The notes: generated by a model from the sequence alone, not told the origin. A DNA stretch of 64,000 bases from Oligoflexia bacterium (GCA_028277945.1 JANQFH010000021.1:248001-312000), one strand, 5' to 3'. Numbered from the stretch's first letter, positions 35,047 to 44,927 are shown. Numbers and translations are program-made.

Positions 35047-37269
35047 ATGCAGGATTTCCTGTTTGCCGACCACTCCTCTTACATCAATACTGCTAAAGAG
35101 ATGGGACTTACCTCTGAGGAGGCGCAGTTGGCCATGAACAAGCTTGGCCGACGACCCAACTACGTTGAGCTGGGAATGATCGCGGCGATGTGGAGCGAGC
35201 ACTGTAGCTACAAAAGCAGTCGGCTTTTACTCAAAAACCTACCTACAGAGGGCAAGCATGTCTTGCAGGGTCCGGGCGAAAACGCCGGTATCGTTGACTT
35301 TGGTGATGGTTTGGCGCTCTGTTTCAAGATTGAGAGCCACAACCATCCGTCGTTTATCGAGCCTTACCAGGGTGCGGCCACAGGTGTTGGTGGTATTCTG
35401 CGTGATATCTTTACCATGGGAGCTCGCCCTGTAGCCTTTATGAACAGTTTACGCTTTGGCCAACCTGAAGATGCTCGTAGTCGTTATCTGGTCAAGGGCG
35501 TGGTTCAGGGGATTGGTGGTTATGGTAACTGCGTGGGCATACCCACGGTTGGTGGTGAAGCCTACTTTGACACCGCCTATCAGGGTAACATTTTGGTGAA
35601 TGCCTTTTGTGTTGGTGTCGTCGACAGAGAAAAGATATTCCTAGCGCGTGCACAGGGTGAGGGCAACCTCGTTGTCTACCTTGGTTCTAAGACGGGCCGC
35701 GATGGTATCCACGGCGCCACTATGGCAAGCGATAGCCTTAGCTCAGAGGCGGAGCAGCGTCGACCGACGGTTCAGGTTGGCGACCCATTTACCGGTAAAC
35801 TCCTCATGGAAGCGACGTTGGCTATGATGGCGGAGGGTCTCATTGTTGGCATACAGGATATGGGGGCTGCAGGCCTGACCTGTTCGATTGCCGAGATGAG
35901 TTCCAAGGGCAAGTGTGGCATGGAGGTAGACCTGGCTCTTGTGCCTTGTCGTGAGAAACAGATGGGGCCACATGAGATTTTGCTGAGCGAGAGCCAAGAA
36001 CGTATGCTGTTGGTGTGCCGGCCAGATGATCGACAGGCAGTTTTTGACATCGCTAAGAAGTGGGGTGTGGATGCCGCGGTGATTGGTCAGGTGACCGCGA
36101 CTCCACGTCTGCGTCTAAAATTTCATGGCGAAGCTGTGGTTGATCTGCCGCCAGAAATCCTTAATGAGGCGGCGCCAGTCTACAGACGACCCACACAACA
36201 GCCAGGGCAGAGAGCAGAGTACGCCGAGAAGACAGCAGAACACAGTGTTGGTAAAGATGCTGGCGAGTTGCTGGTGGCGCTGCTGCGGTCACCCAATCTT
36301 GGCTGTCGACGTTGGATTTACCAACAGTACGATCACAGTATTGGCACGGATGTTGTCTTTGGCCCTGGGGGTGATGCGGCACTACTGCGACTTAAAGGTT
36401 CCTCTTTGGGTCTGGCGATGAGCTGTAATGGCAATGGCTCCTACTGTGCTGCGGATCCTTATAAGGGCGCGATGATTGCAGTATGTGAGTCAGCACGCAA
36501 TCTCGCCTGTGTTGGTGCCACACCACTGGGTTTAAGCAATTGTCTCAACTTTGGTAACCCAGAGCATCCAGAGATCATGTGGCAATTTGAACGCACGATT
36601 GCCGGCATGCGGACCGCATGCGAGCGCCTAGATATACCGGTGATCAGCGGCAACGTCAGCTTTTATAATGAGAACAATACGACGGACATCCCTCCCACAC
36701 CTGTGATTGCCATGTGCGGCCGAGTCGAAAGGGTTTGTCGTGATGTTACGGCCAACTTTTGCCAGTCCGGTGACGACATCTATCTCCTTGGCGCTACTCT
36801 GCCTTCGGGTTGTCTGCAGGGTGAGATCGCCCGTTTGCTCTTTCCTGAGCGTGGCTGGCCACCATGTCCTGACATTGATGTTGGCTTAGAGCTGAGCGTG
36901 CATCAGGTTGTGCGGGAGTTGGTTGCATCTGGCTATATTCATACAGCTCACGACTGTGCGGAGGGTGGTCTTGCCGTGGCTCTTGCTGAGTGCTGTTGCA
37001 GTACCACGGGGATTGGCGCCAAAGTCAAGCTGTCATCGGATTTCACCGCCTTGGACCTCTTTACCGAAGAACAGTCACGTGTCATCATTGCCGCAGCAAA
37101 GCAGCATGCTGTGAAAATCCAAGCAGTTGCTGAGAAACACGGCTGTCCGTTGCAGCAAATCGGCACAACCGGAGGTGAGAGGCTTGAGATTGCGGGTCTG
37201 TTATCACTGCCTGTTGTCGAGGTACAGAACGCCCGGAATGACTTTTTTTCTACCTGTTTTAGGAACTGA
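35047..37269 (+). CDS. purL: phosphoribosylformylglycinamidine synthase subunit PurL (small type)
   Basis: At about 740 residues this is the small PurL that works with PurS and PurQ, not the 1,300-residue fused enzyme. The nucleotide and metal motifs [20 protein letters not shown] and the second-half GNVSFYNEN are present. It makes FGAM from FGAR, ATP and ammonia delivered by the PurQ glutaminase. The ATG at 35047 directly follows a GTG at 35044. It is two bases from purF. Confidence 0.95.
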   Translation: MQDFLFADHSSYINTAKEMGLTSEEAQLAMNKLGRRPNYVELGMIAAMWSEHCSYKSSRLLLKNLPTEGKHVLQGPGENAGIVDFGDGLALCFKIESHNHPSFIEPYQGAATGVGGILRDIFTMGARPVAFMNSLRFGQPEDARSRYLVKGVVQGIGGYGNCVGIPTVGGEAYFDTAYQGNILVNAFCVGVVDREKIFLARAQGEGNLVVYLGSKTGRDGIHGATMASDSLSSEAEQRRPTVQVGDPFTGKLLMEATLAMMAEGLIVGIQDMGAAGLTCSIAEMSSKGKCGMEVDLALVPCREKQMGPHEILLSESQERMLLVCRPDDRQAVFDIAKKWGVDAAVIGQVTATPRLRLKFHGEAVVDLPPEILNEAAPVYRRPTQQPGQRAEYAEKTAEHSVGKDAGELLVALLRSPNLGCRRWIYQQYDHSIGTDVVFGPGGDAALLRLKGSSLGLAMSCNGNGSYCAADPYKGAMIAVCESARNLACVGATPLGLSNCLNFGNPEHPEIMWQFERTIAGMRTACERLDIPVISGNVSFYNENNTTDIPPTPVIAMCGRVERVCRDVTANFCQSGDDIYLLGATLPSGCLQGEIARLLFPERGWPPCPDIDVGLELSVHQVVRELVASGYIHTAHDCAEGGLAVALAECCCSTTGIGAKVKLSSDFTALDLFTEEQSRVIIAAAKQHAVKIQAVAEKHGCPLQQIGTTGGERLEIAGLLSLPVVEVQNARNDFFSTCFRN

Positions 37270-37271
37270 CA

Positions 37272-38636
37272 ATGTGTGGCATCTTTTCAGCTTGGGGAAT
37301 AGAAGACGCTAGCAACCACGTCTACCTTGGACTCTACGCCTTGCAACACCGTGGGCAAGAGAGTTTTGGTATTGTTTCTACAGATGGCGAGCAGTTTTAT
37401 ATGAAGAAGAAGATGTGCCTGGTGGCTGATGCTTTCCATCCAACCACGTTGAAGATGTTGCGTGGTCGAGGTGCGATTGGTCATGTGCGCTACTCGACCA
37501 GTGGCCCTAGCGTGATGCGCAACATGCAACCCATCCACGCACAGCTCCACGATGGTGAAGTAGCACTTGCCCATAATGGGAACCTTGTGAACGCACCGAC
37601 TTTAAGAAGGCAGCTGCATCAGGAAGGCATGATCTTTCAATCCAGTTTGGACACCGAGCTTATATTTCATCTGATGGCGCGCTCGCAGGCGACCAGTCTG
37701 AAGGAACGTTTTTTTGAGTCCCTAACACAGGTACGGGGTGCCTACTCGTTGGTAATGATGACTCATAATCAGCTGCTGCTGGCACGCGACCCCTATGGCT
37801 ATCGTCCGTTGATTCTTGGGGAGTACCGTGATGGATTAGTGGCCGGCAGCGAGACATGTGCCTTTGACCTTATTGGTGCCAAGTTTGTCAGAGAGTTGGA
37901 GCCAGGAGAGGTGGTCTGTGTGGACCAACAAGGCAAGACGACGTCTGATTTTCTGCCGAGAGTGGCGCGACAGGCGTATTGTGTGTTTGAGCACGTTTAT
38001 TTAGCTCGACCGGACAGTCACGTCTTTGGCGAAAATGTCTACTCAGCTCGTAAAGCCATGGGCCGCCGACTGGCGCAAGAACACCCGGTTACAGCGGATG
38101 TTGTCGTTCCAGTACCAGATTCAGGGGTTCCGGCCGCACTTGGCTACAGTGAGGAGTGTAAGATACCATTTGATTTTGGTCTAATCCGAAACCACTACGT
38201 TCACCGGACATTTATAGAGCCAGACCAGAGAATTCGTAATTTTGGCGTGCGTGTAAAGCTCAATCTACAGCGCACCATTCTCAAAAACAAAAGTGTTGTG
38301 GTAGTGGATGATTCTATCGTACGTGGCACTACCAGCCGTAAGATTATCGGCATGCTCCGAGAAGCAGGTGCGAGAAGTGTGCACATGCGAGTCAGCTCAC
38401 CGGCGATCACGCATCCGTGCCATTTTGGTATAGACACACCGACGCGACAGGAGCTGATTGGTGCCAACAAGAGTGTCGAGGAGATTCGTGGCTATCTTAA
38501 CGTTGACTCCCTTGGCTACCTTAGTCAGGAGGGCATGTTGAGCGTTTTAGCGCAGACAAAGGATTCCTACTGTGTCGGTTGTTTTAGCGGCCGCTATCCA
38601 GAAGCTGTTGATGTTGAATTAACCAACCCGTCCTAG
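37272..38636 (+). CDS. purF: amidophosphoribosyltransferase
   Basis: The protein begins MCGIFSAWG, so the glutaminase nucleophile Cys2 is exposed simply by Met removal, with no propeptide. The PRPP loop is SVVVVDDSIVRGTTSRK. Cysteines match the four ligands of the Bacillus-type 4Fe-4S enzyme: QAYCVFEHVYLARPDS, THPCHFGID and the C-terminal YCVGCFSG. This enzyme makes phosphoribosylamine, the first step of purine synthesis, and the cluster makes it oxygen-sensitive in Bacillus. It lies second to last in a tight plus-strand run ending in rpe. Confidence 0.96.
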   Translation: MCGIFSAWGIEDASNHVYLGLYALQHRGQESFGIVSTDGEQFYMKKKMCLVADAFHPTTLKMLRGRGAIGHVRYSTSGPSVMRNMQPIHAQLHDGEVALAHNGNLVNAPTLRRQLHQEGMIFQSSLDTELIFHLMARSQATSLKERFFESLTQVRGAYSLVMMTHNQLLLARDPYGYRPLILGEYRDGLVAGSETCAFDLIGAKFVRELEPGEVVCVDQQGKTTSDFLPRVARQAYCVFEHVYLARPDSHVFGENVYSARKAMGRRLAQEHPVTADVVVPVPDSGVPAALGYSEECKIPFDFGLIRNHYVHRTFIEPDQRIRNFGVRVKLNLQRTILKNKSVVVVDDSIVRGTTSRKIIGMLREAGARSVHMRVSSPAITHPCHFGIDTPTRQELIGANKSVEEIRGYLNVDSLGYLSQEGMLSVLAQTKDSYCVGCFSGRYPEAVDVELTNPS

Positions 38637-38638
38637 CC

Positions 38639-39607
38639 ATGAGACGTGGCGAGTCAGTGTTATCGAGAGAGAAGATTGTCTTTATGGGAACAGCGGCTTT
38701 TGCTGTGCCTAGTCTGCGTTTTCTCGTCACATCGCGGGATTCGCCGCTGTTAGTGGTAACCCAACCTGACAAGCCAAGTGGCCGTGGTAGAAGATTGCAG
38801 CAGTCTCCGATTAAAGATGTTGCCCAGGAGTTCAATCTGCCGCTTGTACAGCCTGCTAAACTGAAGAACAATGCAGAATTTCGCAAGTGTCTGGAAGCCT
38901 TAGAGCCATCGTTGGTTGTTGTAGTTGCCTATGGCAAGATCTTGCCCGCATGGCTGTTGCAGTTACCACAGAGAGGTTGTATTAACCTACACGCTTCGGT
39001 CTTGCCCGCTTACCGTGGAGCAGCGCCCATTCAGTGGAGCCTTATTAATGGTGAGAGTGAGACAGGAGTGACCTTAATGGAGATGGTAGAGGAGCTTGAT
39101 GCAGGCAACATCATCTATTGCGAAAAGACTAATATCGATCCTGAAGAGAATTATGGCGACCTGCAGGAGCGACTGCAACAGTTTGGTCCGCGTCTGCTGG
39201 AGCGCTATTTGATGGCGATTGCCAAAGGTGATGCAGTTCCTTCCTGTCCGCAGAATAAAAAGGCGGTTTCATATGCGCCCATGATTACAAAGGAGTTGAG
39301 CCAGGTTGATTGGACTAAAGACAGTGTCCAGATTCACAATCTGGTCCGAGCTTTGGCACCTAAACCATTGGCCTATACTAGCTTTCGTGGTCGCCGACTC
39401 AAAATTGTTAAGACTTCGCTCAGCACCGGAGAGAGCGCAGGCTTTACTGCCGGAAAGATTGTTGGAACTAACGAACGGGGTATGCTGGTAGCATGTGGCA
39501 ACGGTACGTTACTTGTACAAGAGGTCATTCCACAGGATCGCGCGAGAATGCCAGCTGCCTCCTTTGCTGCGGGCTCGGCAATGCGAACAGGAGAAAGGGT
39601 GGGCTAA
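38639..39607 (+). CDS. fmt: methionyl-tRNA formyltransferase
   Basis: KIVFMGTAAFAVPSLRFLV, PDKPSGRGRR, the formyl-transfer motif NLHASVLPAYRGAAPIQW and GVTLMEMVEELDAG identify Fmt. It formylates initiator Met-tRNA. The length of 322 residues is usual. The deformylase gene def, often adjacent, is absent from this window. It starts two bases after purF and is followed by the PASTA protein and rpe. Confidence 0.96.
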   Translation: MRRGESVLSREKIVFMGTAAFAVPSLRFLVTSRDSPLLVVTQPDKPSGRGRRLQQSPIKDVAQEFNLPLVQPAKLKNNAEFRKCLEALEPSLVVVVAYGKILPAWLLQLPQRGCINLHASVLPAYRGAAPIQWSLINGESETGVTLMEMVEELDAGNIIYCEKTNIDPEENYGDLQERLQQFGPRLLERYLMAIAKGDAVPSCPQNKKAVSYAPMITKELSQVDWTKDSVQIHNLVRALAPKPLAYTSFRGRRLKIVKTSLSTGESAGFTAGKIVGTNERGMLVACGNGTLLVQEVIPQDRARMPAASFAAGSAMRTGERVG

Positions 39608-39632
39608 CTATCTGTTCGAGGATGATGGTTTC

Positions 39633-40613
39633 ATGCCGTTACTAAGAGGGAGTTTTTGGCGCTGGGTTTTTGTTGCCGTAGTAGTTGTGGTTATTGGCGC
39701 AGCAACCTTTTATGGGACCGTGGTGTATTTGCTGGGTCGGGTTGATACGGTCGTCATTCCAGATCTACAAGGTAAAGAGATCATGGTGGCTTTGGAAGAG
39801 TTGAGCCAGCGTAATATCGATGTACGTATTGACAGTGTTGAGTTTAGTAACACCTTTGACAAGGGTCGGGTGATCGTACAGCGACCAGCTGCCAACCGCC
39901 CTATAAAGCGAGGTCGGGCCGTACATCTCGTGGTTTCACGCGGCTTGAATCGCATCCAACTGCCCGATCTTACTGGTTTTAACATAGAAGTAGCACAGCA
40001 GCTGTTGCGCAATAACGCGATGTCTGTCGATAGGATCCTACAAGCCTGTTCGAGCTTGAAGCGCGATGTTGTCATTGCCCAGTATCCTGCTCCTCATTTC
40101 GAGCTACCACGAAGTGAGTCGGTGACTTTGGTTATGAGCACCGGTCCATGTTACCAGTACTATATTTTACCAAACTATCGCGGTGTACGTTTTGCCAAGG
40201 CCGTAGCGGATCTTAGTAGGTGGCAGATTACTTACATTCATATGGATTTGCCCAAGAGTGATCAGCATAGGGATACTGCCGCTGACATTGTTGTGGATCA
40301 GGAGCCACCACCAGGAGGAATCATTCGACGCGGTGATTTGGTCCGGTTCTATGTGCCTGGCTCTAGACAGGATTCCTTAGCTGCCGATGCACAGCTGAAA
40401 TACGTCTCGTTTCAGGTGCCCTATGGGTTACAAGATAGAGAAGTGAGGGTTCGCTACTATCAGACAGACCTTGCTGCGGCTGAGATTGACAGGAGCTACA
40501 CTCCGGGTAGAAAGGTTGAGTGGATTGTTTTCGGTGCTGAGGGGACGCCTGTGGAATTCTATGTTGATGGAACGAGGTTTAGAAGATTTGAGCTTCTGAG
40601 GGAAGGTGAATGA
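39633..40613 (+). CDS. membrane-anchored PASTA-domain protein
   Basis: A short N-terminus and one membrane helix (WVFVAVVVVVIGAATFYGTV) precede three PASTA-like repeats (VVIPDLQGKEIMVALEELSQ; IQLPDLTGFNIEVAQQLLRN; YILPNYRGVRFAKAVADLSR) and a C-terminal tail without a kinase or transpeptidase. PASTA modules bind peptidoglycan or penicillin-binding proteins. Stand-alone PASTA proteins between fmt and rpe occur in delta-type genomes. The track start at 39495 lies inside fmt; Met47 (39633) fits the membrane topology. The stop overlaps rpe (ATGA). Confidence 0.85.
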   Translation: MPLLRGSFWRWVFVAVVVVVIGAATFYGTVVYLLGRVDTVVIPDLQGKEIMVALEELSQRNIDVRIDSVEFSNTFDKGRVIVQRPAANRPIKRGRAVHLVVSRGLNRIQLPDLTGFNIEVAQQLLRNNAMSVDRILQACSSLKRDVVIAQYPAPHFELPRSESVTLVMSTGPCYQYYILPNYRGVRFAKAVADLSRWQITYIHMDLPKSDQHRDTAADIVVDQEPPPGGIIRRGDLVRFYVPGSRQDSLAADAQLKYVSFQVPYGLQDREVRVRYYQTDLAAAEIDRSYTPGRKVEWIVFGAEGTPVEFYVDGTRFRRFELLREGE

Positions 40614-41275
40614 GCAAGATTGCTGCATCGATTTTGAGCTGTGATTTTTCTGATATTGGTACTGAGATTGCCAAGGTAGAAAAAGCAGGTGCAGATATGA
40701 TTCACATTGACGTTATGGATGGACACTTTGTGCCCAATATCACTATTGGTCCACCTGTGATTGAAAAGCTTCGCAAAGTGACCCAGTTGCCTTTTGATGT
40801 TCATCTCATGATCGAAAACCCACACGCCTATGTTGATATCTTTGCGGATGCCGGCGCAGATGGTATTACCTTTCACGTTGAAGCTGTAAAGCACCACGAT
40901 CGTCTTTTGCACAAGATCAAAAAGCTTGGTAAAAAGGCCGGAGTGGCTCTTAATCCTTCAACGCCGCTCTTTTTTCTGGATCACATCTATGAGTACCTTG
41001 ACCTGATATTGGTGATGACGGTCAATCCGGGCTTTGGTGGGCAGGAATTCATTGAAGGTAGTTATCATAAGGTTCGCGTGCTCAAGAAGAAGATGGAACG
41101 ACATGGCTTTGACATCCCCATCCAGGTTGATGGCGGTGTAACACTTGAAAACATCGCCAAGATTGCTGATGCCGGAGCTAGCATCTTTGTTGCTGGATCG
41201 GCCATATTCAACACCTCGGACTATGAACAGACAGTTAAGGAAATGAAGTCAAGGATTACGAAGACGGACGACTGA
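40610..41275 (+). CDS. rpe: ribulose-phosphate 3-epimerase
   Basis: The TIM-barrel motifs are complete: MIHIDVMDGHFVPNITIGPP, PFDVHLMIENP, VMTVNPGFGGQEFI and IQVDGGVTLENI. The enzyme interconverts ribulose-5-phosphate and xylulose-5-phosphate. Its 221 residues fit the family. It ends the purine/fmt run and its 3' end overlaps the convergent PilZ gene by 20 bases. Confidence 0.97.
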   Translation: MSKIAASILSCDFSDIGTEIAKVEKAGADMIHIDVMDGHFVPNITIGPPVIEKLRKVTQLPFDVHLMIENPHAYVDIFADAGADGITFHVEAVKHHDRLLHKIKKLGKKAGVALNPSTPLFFLDHIYEYLDLILVMTVNPGFGGQEFIEGSYHKVRVLKKKMERHGFDIPIQVDGGVTLENIAKIADAGASIFVAGSAIFNTSDYEQTVKEMKSRITKTDD

Positions 41276-41591
41276 GCATCTCATCGAGAAGTTTCTGGCT
41301 TCCCTCTTCAATTTCGGTGAACTGAATACCCATACCTTTAGGTTTGTCGTTGACACGGTTGACAACCCCACGCACCTTAAAAAAGCACTGCTTTTCTTCT
41401 TGAAGATAGAACTCAATGTTGACAACGTCTCCTTCCTCATAGGGCGTGGGGGTCAATACAAATAGACCGCCAGCGCTGATATCGGTAACATACCGCTGGA
41501 TGAAGTCGTCATAGCTATTGAGTTTGATTTGAATCGGTAGGCTGATTTGGCGCCGGGGAAAATGGCGTCGTTCAGCTTTCTTCCGTACCAT
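41256..41591 (-). CDS. single-domain PilZ protein (c-di-GMP receptor)
   Basis: The two c-di-GMP-binding motifs are present: RxxxR as ERRHFPRR and D-x-S-x-x-G as VTDISAGGLFVL. The remaining strands (VNIEFYLQEEKQCFFKVRG) are PilZ-like. At about 111 residues it is a stand-alone adaptor that would act by binding a partner. I start at Met32 of the track ORF (41591), which has AAGG upstream and places the RxxxR near the N-terminus. It overlaps rpe on the other strand. Confidence 0.88.
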   Translation of the reverse strand: MVRKKAERRHFPRRQISLPIQIKLNSYDDFIQRYVTDISAGGLFVLTPTPYEEGDVVNIEFYLQEEKQCFFKVRGVVNRVNDKPKGMGIQFTEIEEGSQKLLDEMLSRPSS

Positions 41592-41677
41592 AGGCCTTAT
41601 TATCACACATTTAGCTGTGGCTTGCCAGTGTGTTACGATGTTTGCGGTCTTGTCATTTTTAGGAGAGCATTGGGACC

Positions 41678-41881
41678 ATGGCAAAATGTATCGTTCATGC
41701 GCCGCGAGGCAGTGAAATGAGTTGTAGGGGCTGGCATCAGGAAGCCGCGCTGTGCATGCTTATGAACAATGTCGATCCGCAAGTGGCTGAAAAGCCAGAG
41801 GAGTTGATTGTTTATGGAGGTAGTGGCAAGGCCACGAGAAATTGGTAGTGTTTTGATGCTCTGATTGCAGCGTTTGGATGA
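41678..41881 (+). pseudogene. urocanate hydratase (hutU) 5' remnant
   Basis: The ATG at 41678, after AGGAGAG, opens a 56-codon frame too short for the ORF track. Its translation ([48 protein letters not shown]) follows the N-terminus of urocanase closely. A TAG (41846-41848) then interrupts where the family has Glu, and the same frame continues with family-like CFDALIAAF before a TGA. Nothing further of the roughly 550-residue enzyme is seen. It would have been a histidine-degradation enzyme; no other hut gene is nearby. Confidence 0.75.
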
Positions 41882-42088
41882 CTATTTAGCCGTTGGCGTG
41901 ACTACGGTAGCCGCCATTGATCGCAAGTGTGAGATTGGCTCACTCTCTGTGGGTAGTTGGCCGATGTTGTCCTCTTCAATATCAAAGAGGTGGAGACTCT
42001 CTTTTATCACTATGGCAGTAACCACGTCGGCGCTGTCATAAATGGAAAGGGTCTTCTAGTTGAAAAGGAGCCCAACTGTCTTAGGTAG
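41871..42088 (+). pseudogene. possible amidohydrolase fragments
   Basis: Two segments in different frames look like pieces of an amidohydrolase: RLDDYLAVGVTTVAAID (from 41871) and, from 41957 to a TAG at 42086, LADVVLFNIKEVETLFYHYG ending HVGAVINGKGLLVEKE, like the C-terminal V-NGK strand of D-aminoacylase-type enzymes. The match is by eye and short. Together with the hutU remnant it suggests a decayed catabolic locus. It overlaps the convergent lipoprotein gene's end by eight bases. Confidence 0.35.
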
Positions 42089-43385
42089 CGGGCTTCTCTT
42101 CTTTCTTTGGCCTCGTGAGTTTTACGGCCTGGACATCGCGTACTTCAGTCATGACTCCACAAGGGCCCTGCTTATAGAGATAGCGACGTATGAAGGAAAT
42201 CATCCCCTCTTTTGAAGTGTCTTTCTGTGCGTCTTGTTTGACTAGGGCTACAGGATCATCCTTGCCGGTGAGCGGTACTCTCTCAAAGTCCTTGGCTGTG
42301 ACCGCCACCTCGGAGGTATTGGCAGGAGCTTCTAAGTGCCAGGTGCCATCCACTTTTCCCTCTGCATTGTGGGTGTTGATCAACACAATGTTGGTTTGGC
42401 TGTCAGGTTTAGCACGAAGATCTGGTTGGTCGGCTAGCCAGGAGAGTTTGGTCTCTTTGTCGCTAATGGTCAGCGCTAGCTTGCCAGCGCTCTTACTCGG
42501 TTTGAGATCGCCACGCATGTCATAGGGCATGGAGATTTCCATTTCCTCTGTTTGGTAGGCTGCCAGCTCTTCAGCACCGCCCTCAGCAATAATGCTTACA
42601 TCTCCCAAGTTAGCAATGCCATCATCTGGCCAATCGAACTCTTCAGCCTCAACCAGCTTCAGCACTTTTTTCCCCTCAACTTCATCAACCTTCTGTACCA
42701 TTTTGCCACTTACATTCTTCCAAGCAGTATCAGGTATCTCACTACCGTCGCCTCCGCCAGTGACATAGCGGTTGCCGCGGCCCAGTGAGAGCGAAAAGAA
42801 GGTTCCGCCAAGGAAACTCTTTTTACCCGAGCGCAGCTGTTGCATGGGCGACAACTGTCTGCCGTTACTATCGGTAGCGAGCTTCTTCTCTTCTTTACCG
42901 TCTGTTTCGCCACCCTCCTCAGCGGTTGCCGCTGCTGTGCTCTGTTGCTCGCGAATGCCATCTAAAAGCATTTCGAATTCATTATCACTTTCAGATTTTG
43001 GACTAATGCCGCTGACATTTTTAGCCACACCAATGTAGAAGTTGTTGACATCAATAGGTTTGAACTTTGATGCGTCGTGCTTTCGCGTAAGGATAAAATG
43101 GGAGTCCTGGGGCTCGGCATTAAAGGCAGCCTTGGCAAACCAGCGAGCTTGGCCTTTGCTATGATCTTTGACCAATGCCACGGCAATGTTGCACTGCACG
43201 TCTTTACCGGTGAGATCCAATCCAGCTCCAGGGAGGATCTTTTGGATTTTTACGATGCTGCTTTCTGGAAGTTTGGGTTCGTACAGGATGTCGCCACAAC
43301 CACCTAGAATCATTGCAATAACTATAGTTGTGGTGGCTTTGAAGACCGGTTTTTGTCCTACTCTGTTTTTGCTGCGCTGTTTCAT
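42081..43385 (-). CDS. large lipoprotein of unknown function
   Basis: The ATG at 43385 has AGGAG upstream and opens a lipoprotein signal (TTTIVIAMILGGC). The mature protein of about 400 residues is hydrophilic, with an acidic low-complexity stretch (TAAATAEEGGETDGKEEKKL) and a segment ISMPYDMRGDLKPSKSAGKL. I do not recognise a domain. The two conserved cysteines outside the lipobox (VQCNIAV and QGPCGVMTE) could pair. It lies 40 bases downstream of a beta-barrel gene on the same strand and probably works with it. Confidence 0.7.
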   Translation of the reverse strand: MKQRSKNRVGQKPVFKATTTIVIAMILGGCGDILYEPKLPESSIVKIQKILPGAGLDLTGKDVQCNIAVALVKDHSKGQARWFAKAAFNAEPQDSHFILTRKHDASKFKPIDVNNFYIGVAKNVSGISPKSESDNEFEMLLDGIREQQSTAAATAEEGGETDGKEEKKLATDSNGRQLSPMQQLRSGKKSFLGGTFFSLSLGRGNRYVTGGGDGSEIPDTAWKNVSGKMVQKVDEVEGKKVLKLVEAEEFDWPDDGIANLGDVSIIAEGGAEELAAYQTEEMEISMPYDMRGDLKPSKSAGKLALTISDKETKLSWLADQPDLRAKPDSQTNIVLINTHNAEGKVDGTWHLEAPANTSEVAVTAKDFERVPLTGKDDPVALVKQDAQKDTSKEGMISFIRRYLYKQGPCGVMTEVRDVQAVKLTRPKKEEKPAT

Positions 43386-43425
43386 CTGTCTAACTCCTAC
43401 CGCACCTTGCCATTTCAATCAACCC

Positions 43426-44541
43426 CTAGAATGATACAGCTGCTGCCAGGGTGAAGGTGTGCTGATCCCCGTTGTTGGGGCTCTCCTTGTTGGCGTCAAT
43501 GTACTGCAGCATGTAGCTTGCAGATAGCGATAGATTGCTAGTGAGTCCCTGATTAAAGCCAAAATTGACCCGATGACGTATTTCACGCTTACCAGTTACG
43601 TTGTCATCTGCTGTGGCAAAGACGAAGTCACGGATGCGTAGGCGGTATCTTAGGCTTGTACTCGCCTTCTTCCACGCCTTTTGCGACAGGCTGGCTTCTA
43701 CCCAGTTTTCATAGTTCTCAAAGTCATCGTTGTTGGAGAACCAGCGACTGAAACGGTACTTGAGGCTGCCACTAGTTCTGTCAGAAAAGGTTTGGCTGAC
43801 GCCTGCTGAGATACCGTTGGCATACCAGAAGAATTTGTCCTCAAAGTCGCTGGCGACAACTCCAGAGATACTGTCTGCGATAGTGTCACTAGGAAAGACA
43901 GCTTCAGCAAAAGAGTCGCCGGGATCACTTGGGGGCCCTCCGTCTAGTTTGCCAAAGCCAAGAATGCTACCGGAAAAGAGGTAGTAGATGAATCTGTAGG
44001 CGAGAAAGAGCCTGGTCGTTGGTTGCACCTTAAAACCGACCTGTGGATCGATGACCAAGGCGAAGATTTCATTTCCTTTACTCCTGCGTACATAGATGTA
44101 GTCGAGCAGCAGGGTTGATTTGAGATCGAGGTAATCGTTGATATCGAGTCCCCCTGAAAAAACCAGCACGTTGTCAAAGTCTATCTGTTTGGGCGTGTTG
44201 GGCTCGGACTCTAGGAAGGATCGAAACCCTAACGAGTAACTCACACTGGCATTTAGGATACGGTCCCCAGCTACATCAAATTTTGTGCTGGAACTTAAAC
44301 TTGGTGAGAGACCTAGGTAGAAACCAGGTTCACCATAAAGATCACTAAATCCCACTGGCTGCACTTCAAGCCCCCCACTCAACGAAAAGGGGGACGGAGG
44401 TTTCTTTACAACCGCGATCTCTTCCACCTGGGGTTGCTGATTTGCGCCCTCAGAGCTCTCTTCCTCATTTGAGTCCTGAGCAAAAAGCGGTGGTGCCACT
44501 ATCAACATTAGGGCTAGGATCAGATGGCTGAGGCTTTTCAT
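43426..44541 (-). CDS. outer-membrane beta-barrel protein carrying a REP-like 12-mer
   Basis: A signal peptide (MKSLSHLILALMLIVAPPLF, cleavage before QDSN) leads to an acidic linker and then many amphipathic strands (ILNASVSYSLGFRSFLE, SGSLKYRFSRWFSNN) ending TFTLAAAVSF, a barrel with a C-terminal Phe. The ATG at 44541 has GAGGAG eight bases upstream. The linker codons for KKPPSPF are formed by an inverted copy of the 12-mer at 44391-44402. It heads a two-gene unit with the lipoprotein. Function is unknown. Confidence 0.75.
   Translation of the reverse strand: MKSLSHLILALMLIVAPPLFAQDSNEEESSEGANQQPQVEEIAVVKKPPSPFSLSGGLEVQPVGFSDLYGEPGFYLGLSPSLSSSTKFDVAGDRILNASVSYSLGFRSFLESEPNTPKQIDFDNVLVFSGGLDINDYLDLKSTLLLDYIYVRRSKGNEIFALVIDPQVGFKVQPTTRLFLAYRFIYYLFSGSILGFGKLDGGPPSDPGDSFAEAVFPSDTIADSISGVVASDFEDKFFWYANGISAGVSQTFSDRTSGSLKYRFSRWFSNNDDFENYENWVEASLSQKAWKKASTSLRYRLRIRDFVFATADDNVTGKREIRHRVNFGFNQGLTSNLSLSASYMLQYIDANKESPNNGDQHTFTLAAAVSF
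44391..44402 (+). repeat. REP-like 12-mer inside the beta-barrel gene
   Basis: GGGACGGAGGTT, preceded by two more G, lies within the coding sequence where the beta-barrel's linker is encoded on the other strand. It keeps the reading frame. It is identical to the copies flanking the transposase 400 bases away. Confidence 0.6.
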
Positions 44542-44927
44542 CGGACTACTCCTCAAAAAGTTACTTACAATTCAGTGCAGTCGCTGTTTTTGCTGGGCAG
44601 CTAAACTGCACTTTCTGGCATGAGCAAGATGCGTACCAGGATATTTTTTTCTAGTGCGACCCTAACCCGTTGTTTTAATTGATATAAAATGACACGGCGA
44701 TTTCCTTATTTCAGTTACCTTGGTTGTGGCTGCGGCTTGATTGGGTCATCTGCCCCATCGATTCCCTAAGACCGGAATCGGACGGAATCGGGACGGAGGT
44801 TCTATTTACGGATCATTGGAGTTGCTAAAATGAACTGATTGAAGTTTGATTTTGATAGGTTCTGAAAATTGTTAAATGAAATCTAGGGAATGTAGGTCTG
44901 GCATTATTTTTGATGTGTGTTCTGGGT
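44542..44927. other. 386-base region upstream of the transposase
   Basis: No gene is seen. In the leader of the minus-strand beta-barrel gene AGTGCAGT (44574-44581) and ACTGCACT (44605-44612) form a perfect 8-bp stem. Near 44760-44789, GATTCC and two copies of GGAATC sit directly before the left 12-mer of the transposon, like the hairpin that REP-type transposases recognise. The stretch between 44802 and 44927 is the leader of the transposase gene, with no clear promoter. Confidence 0.5.
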
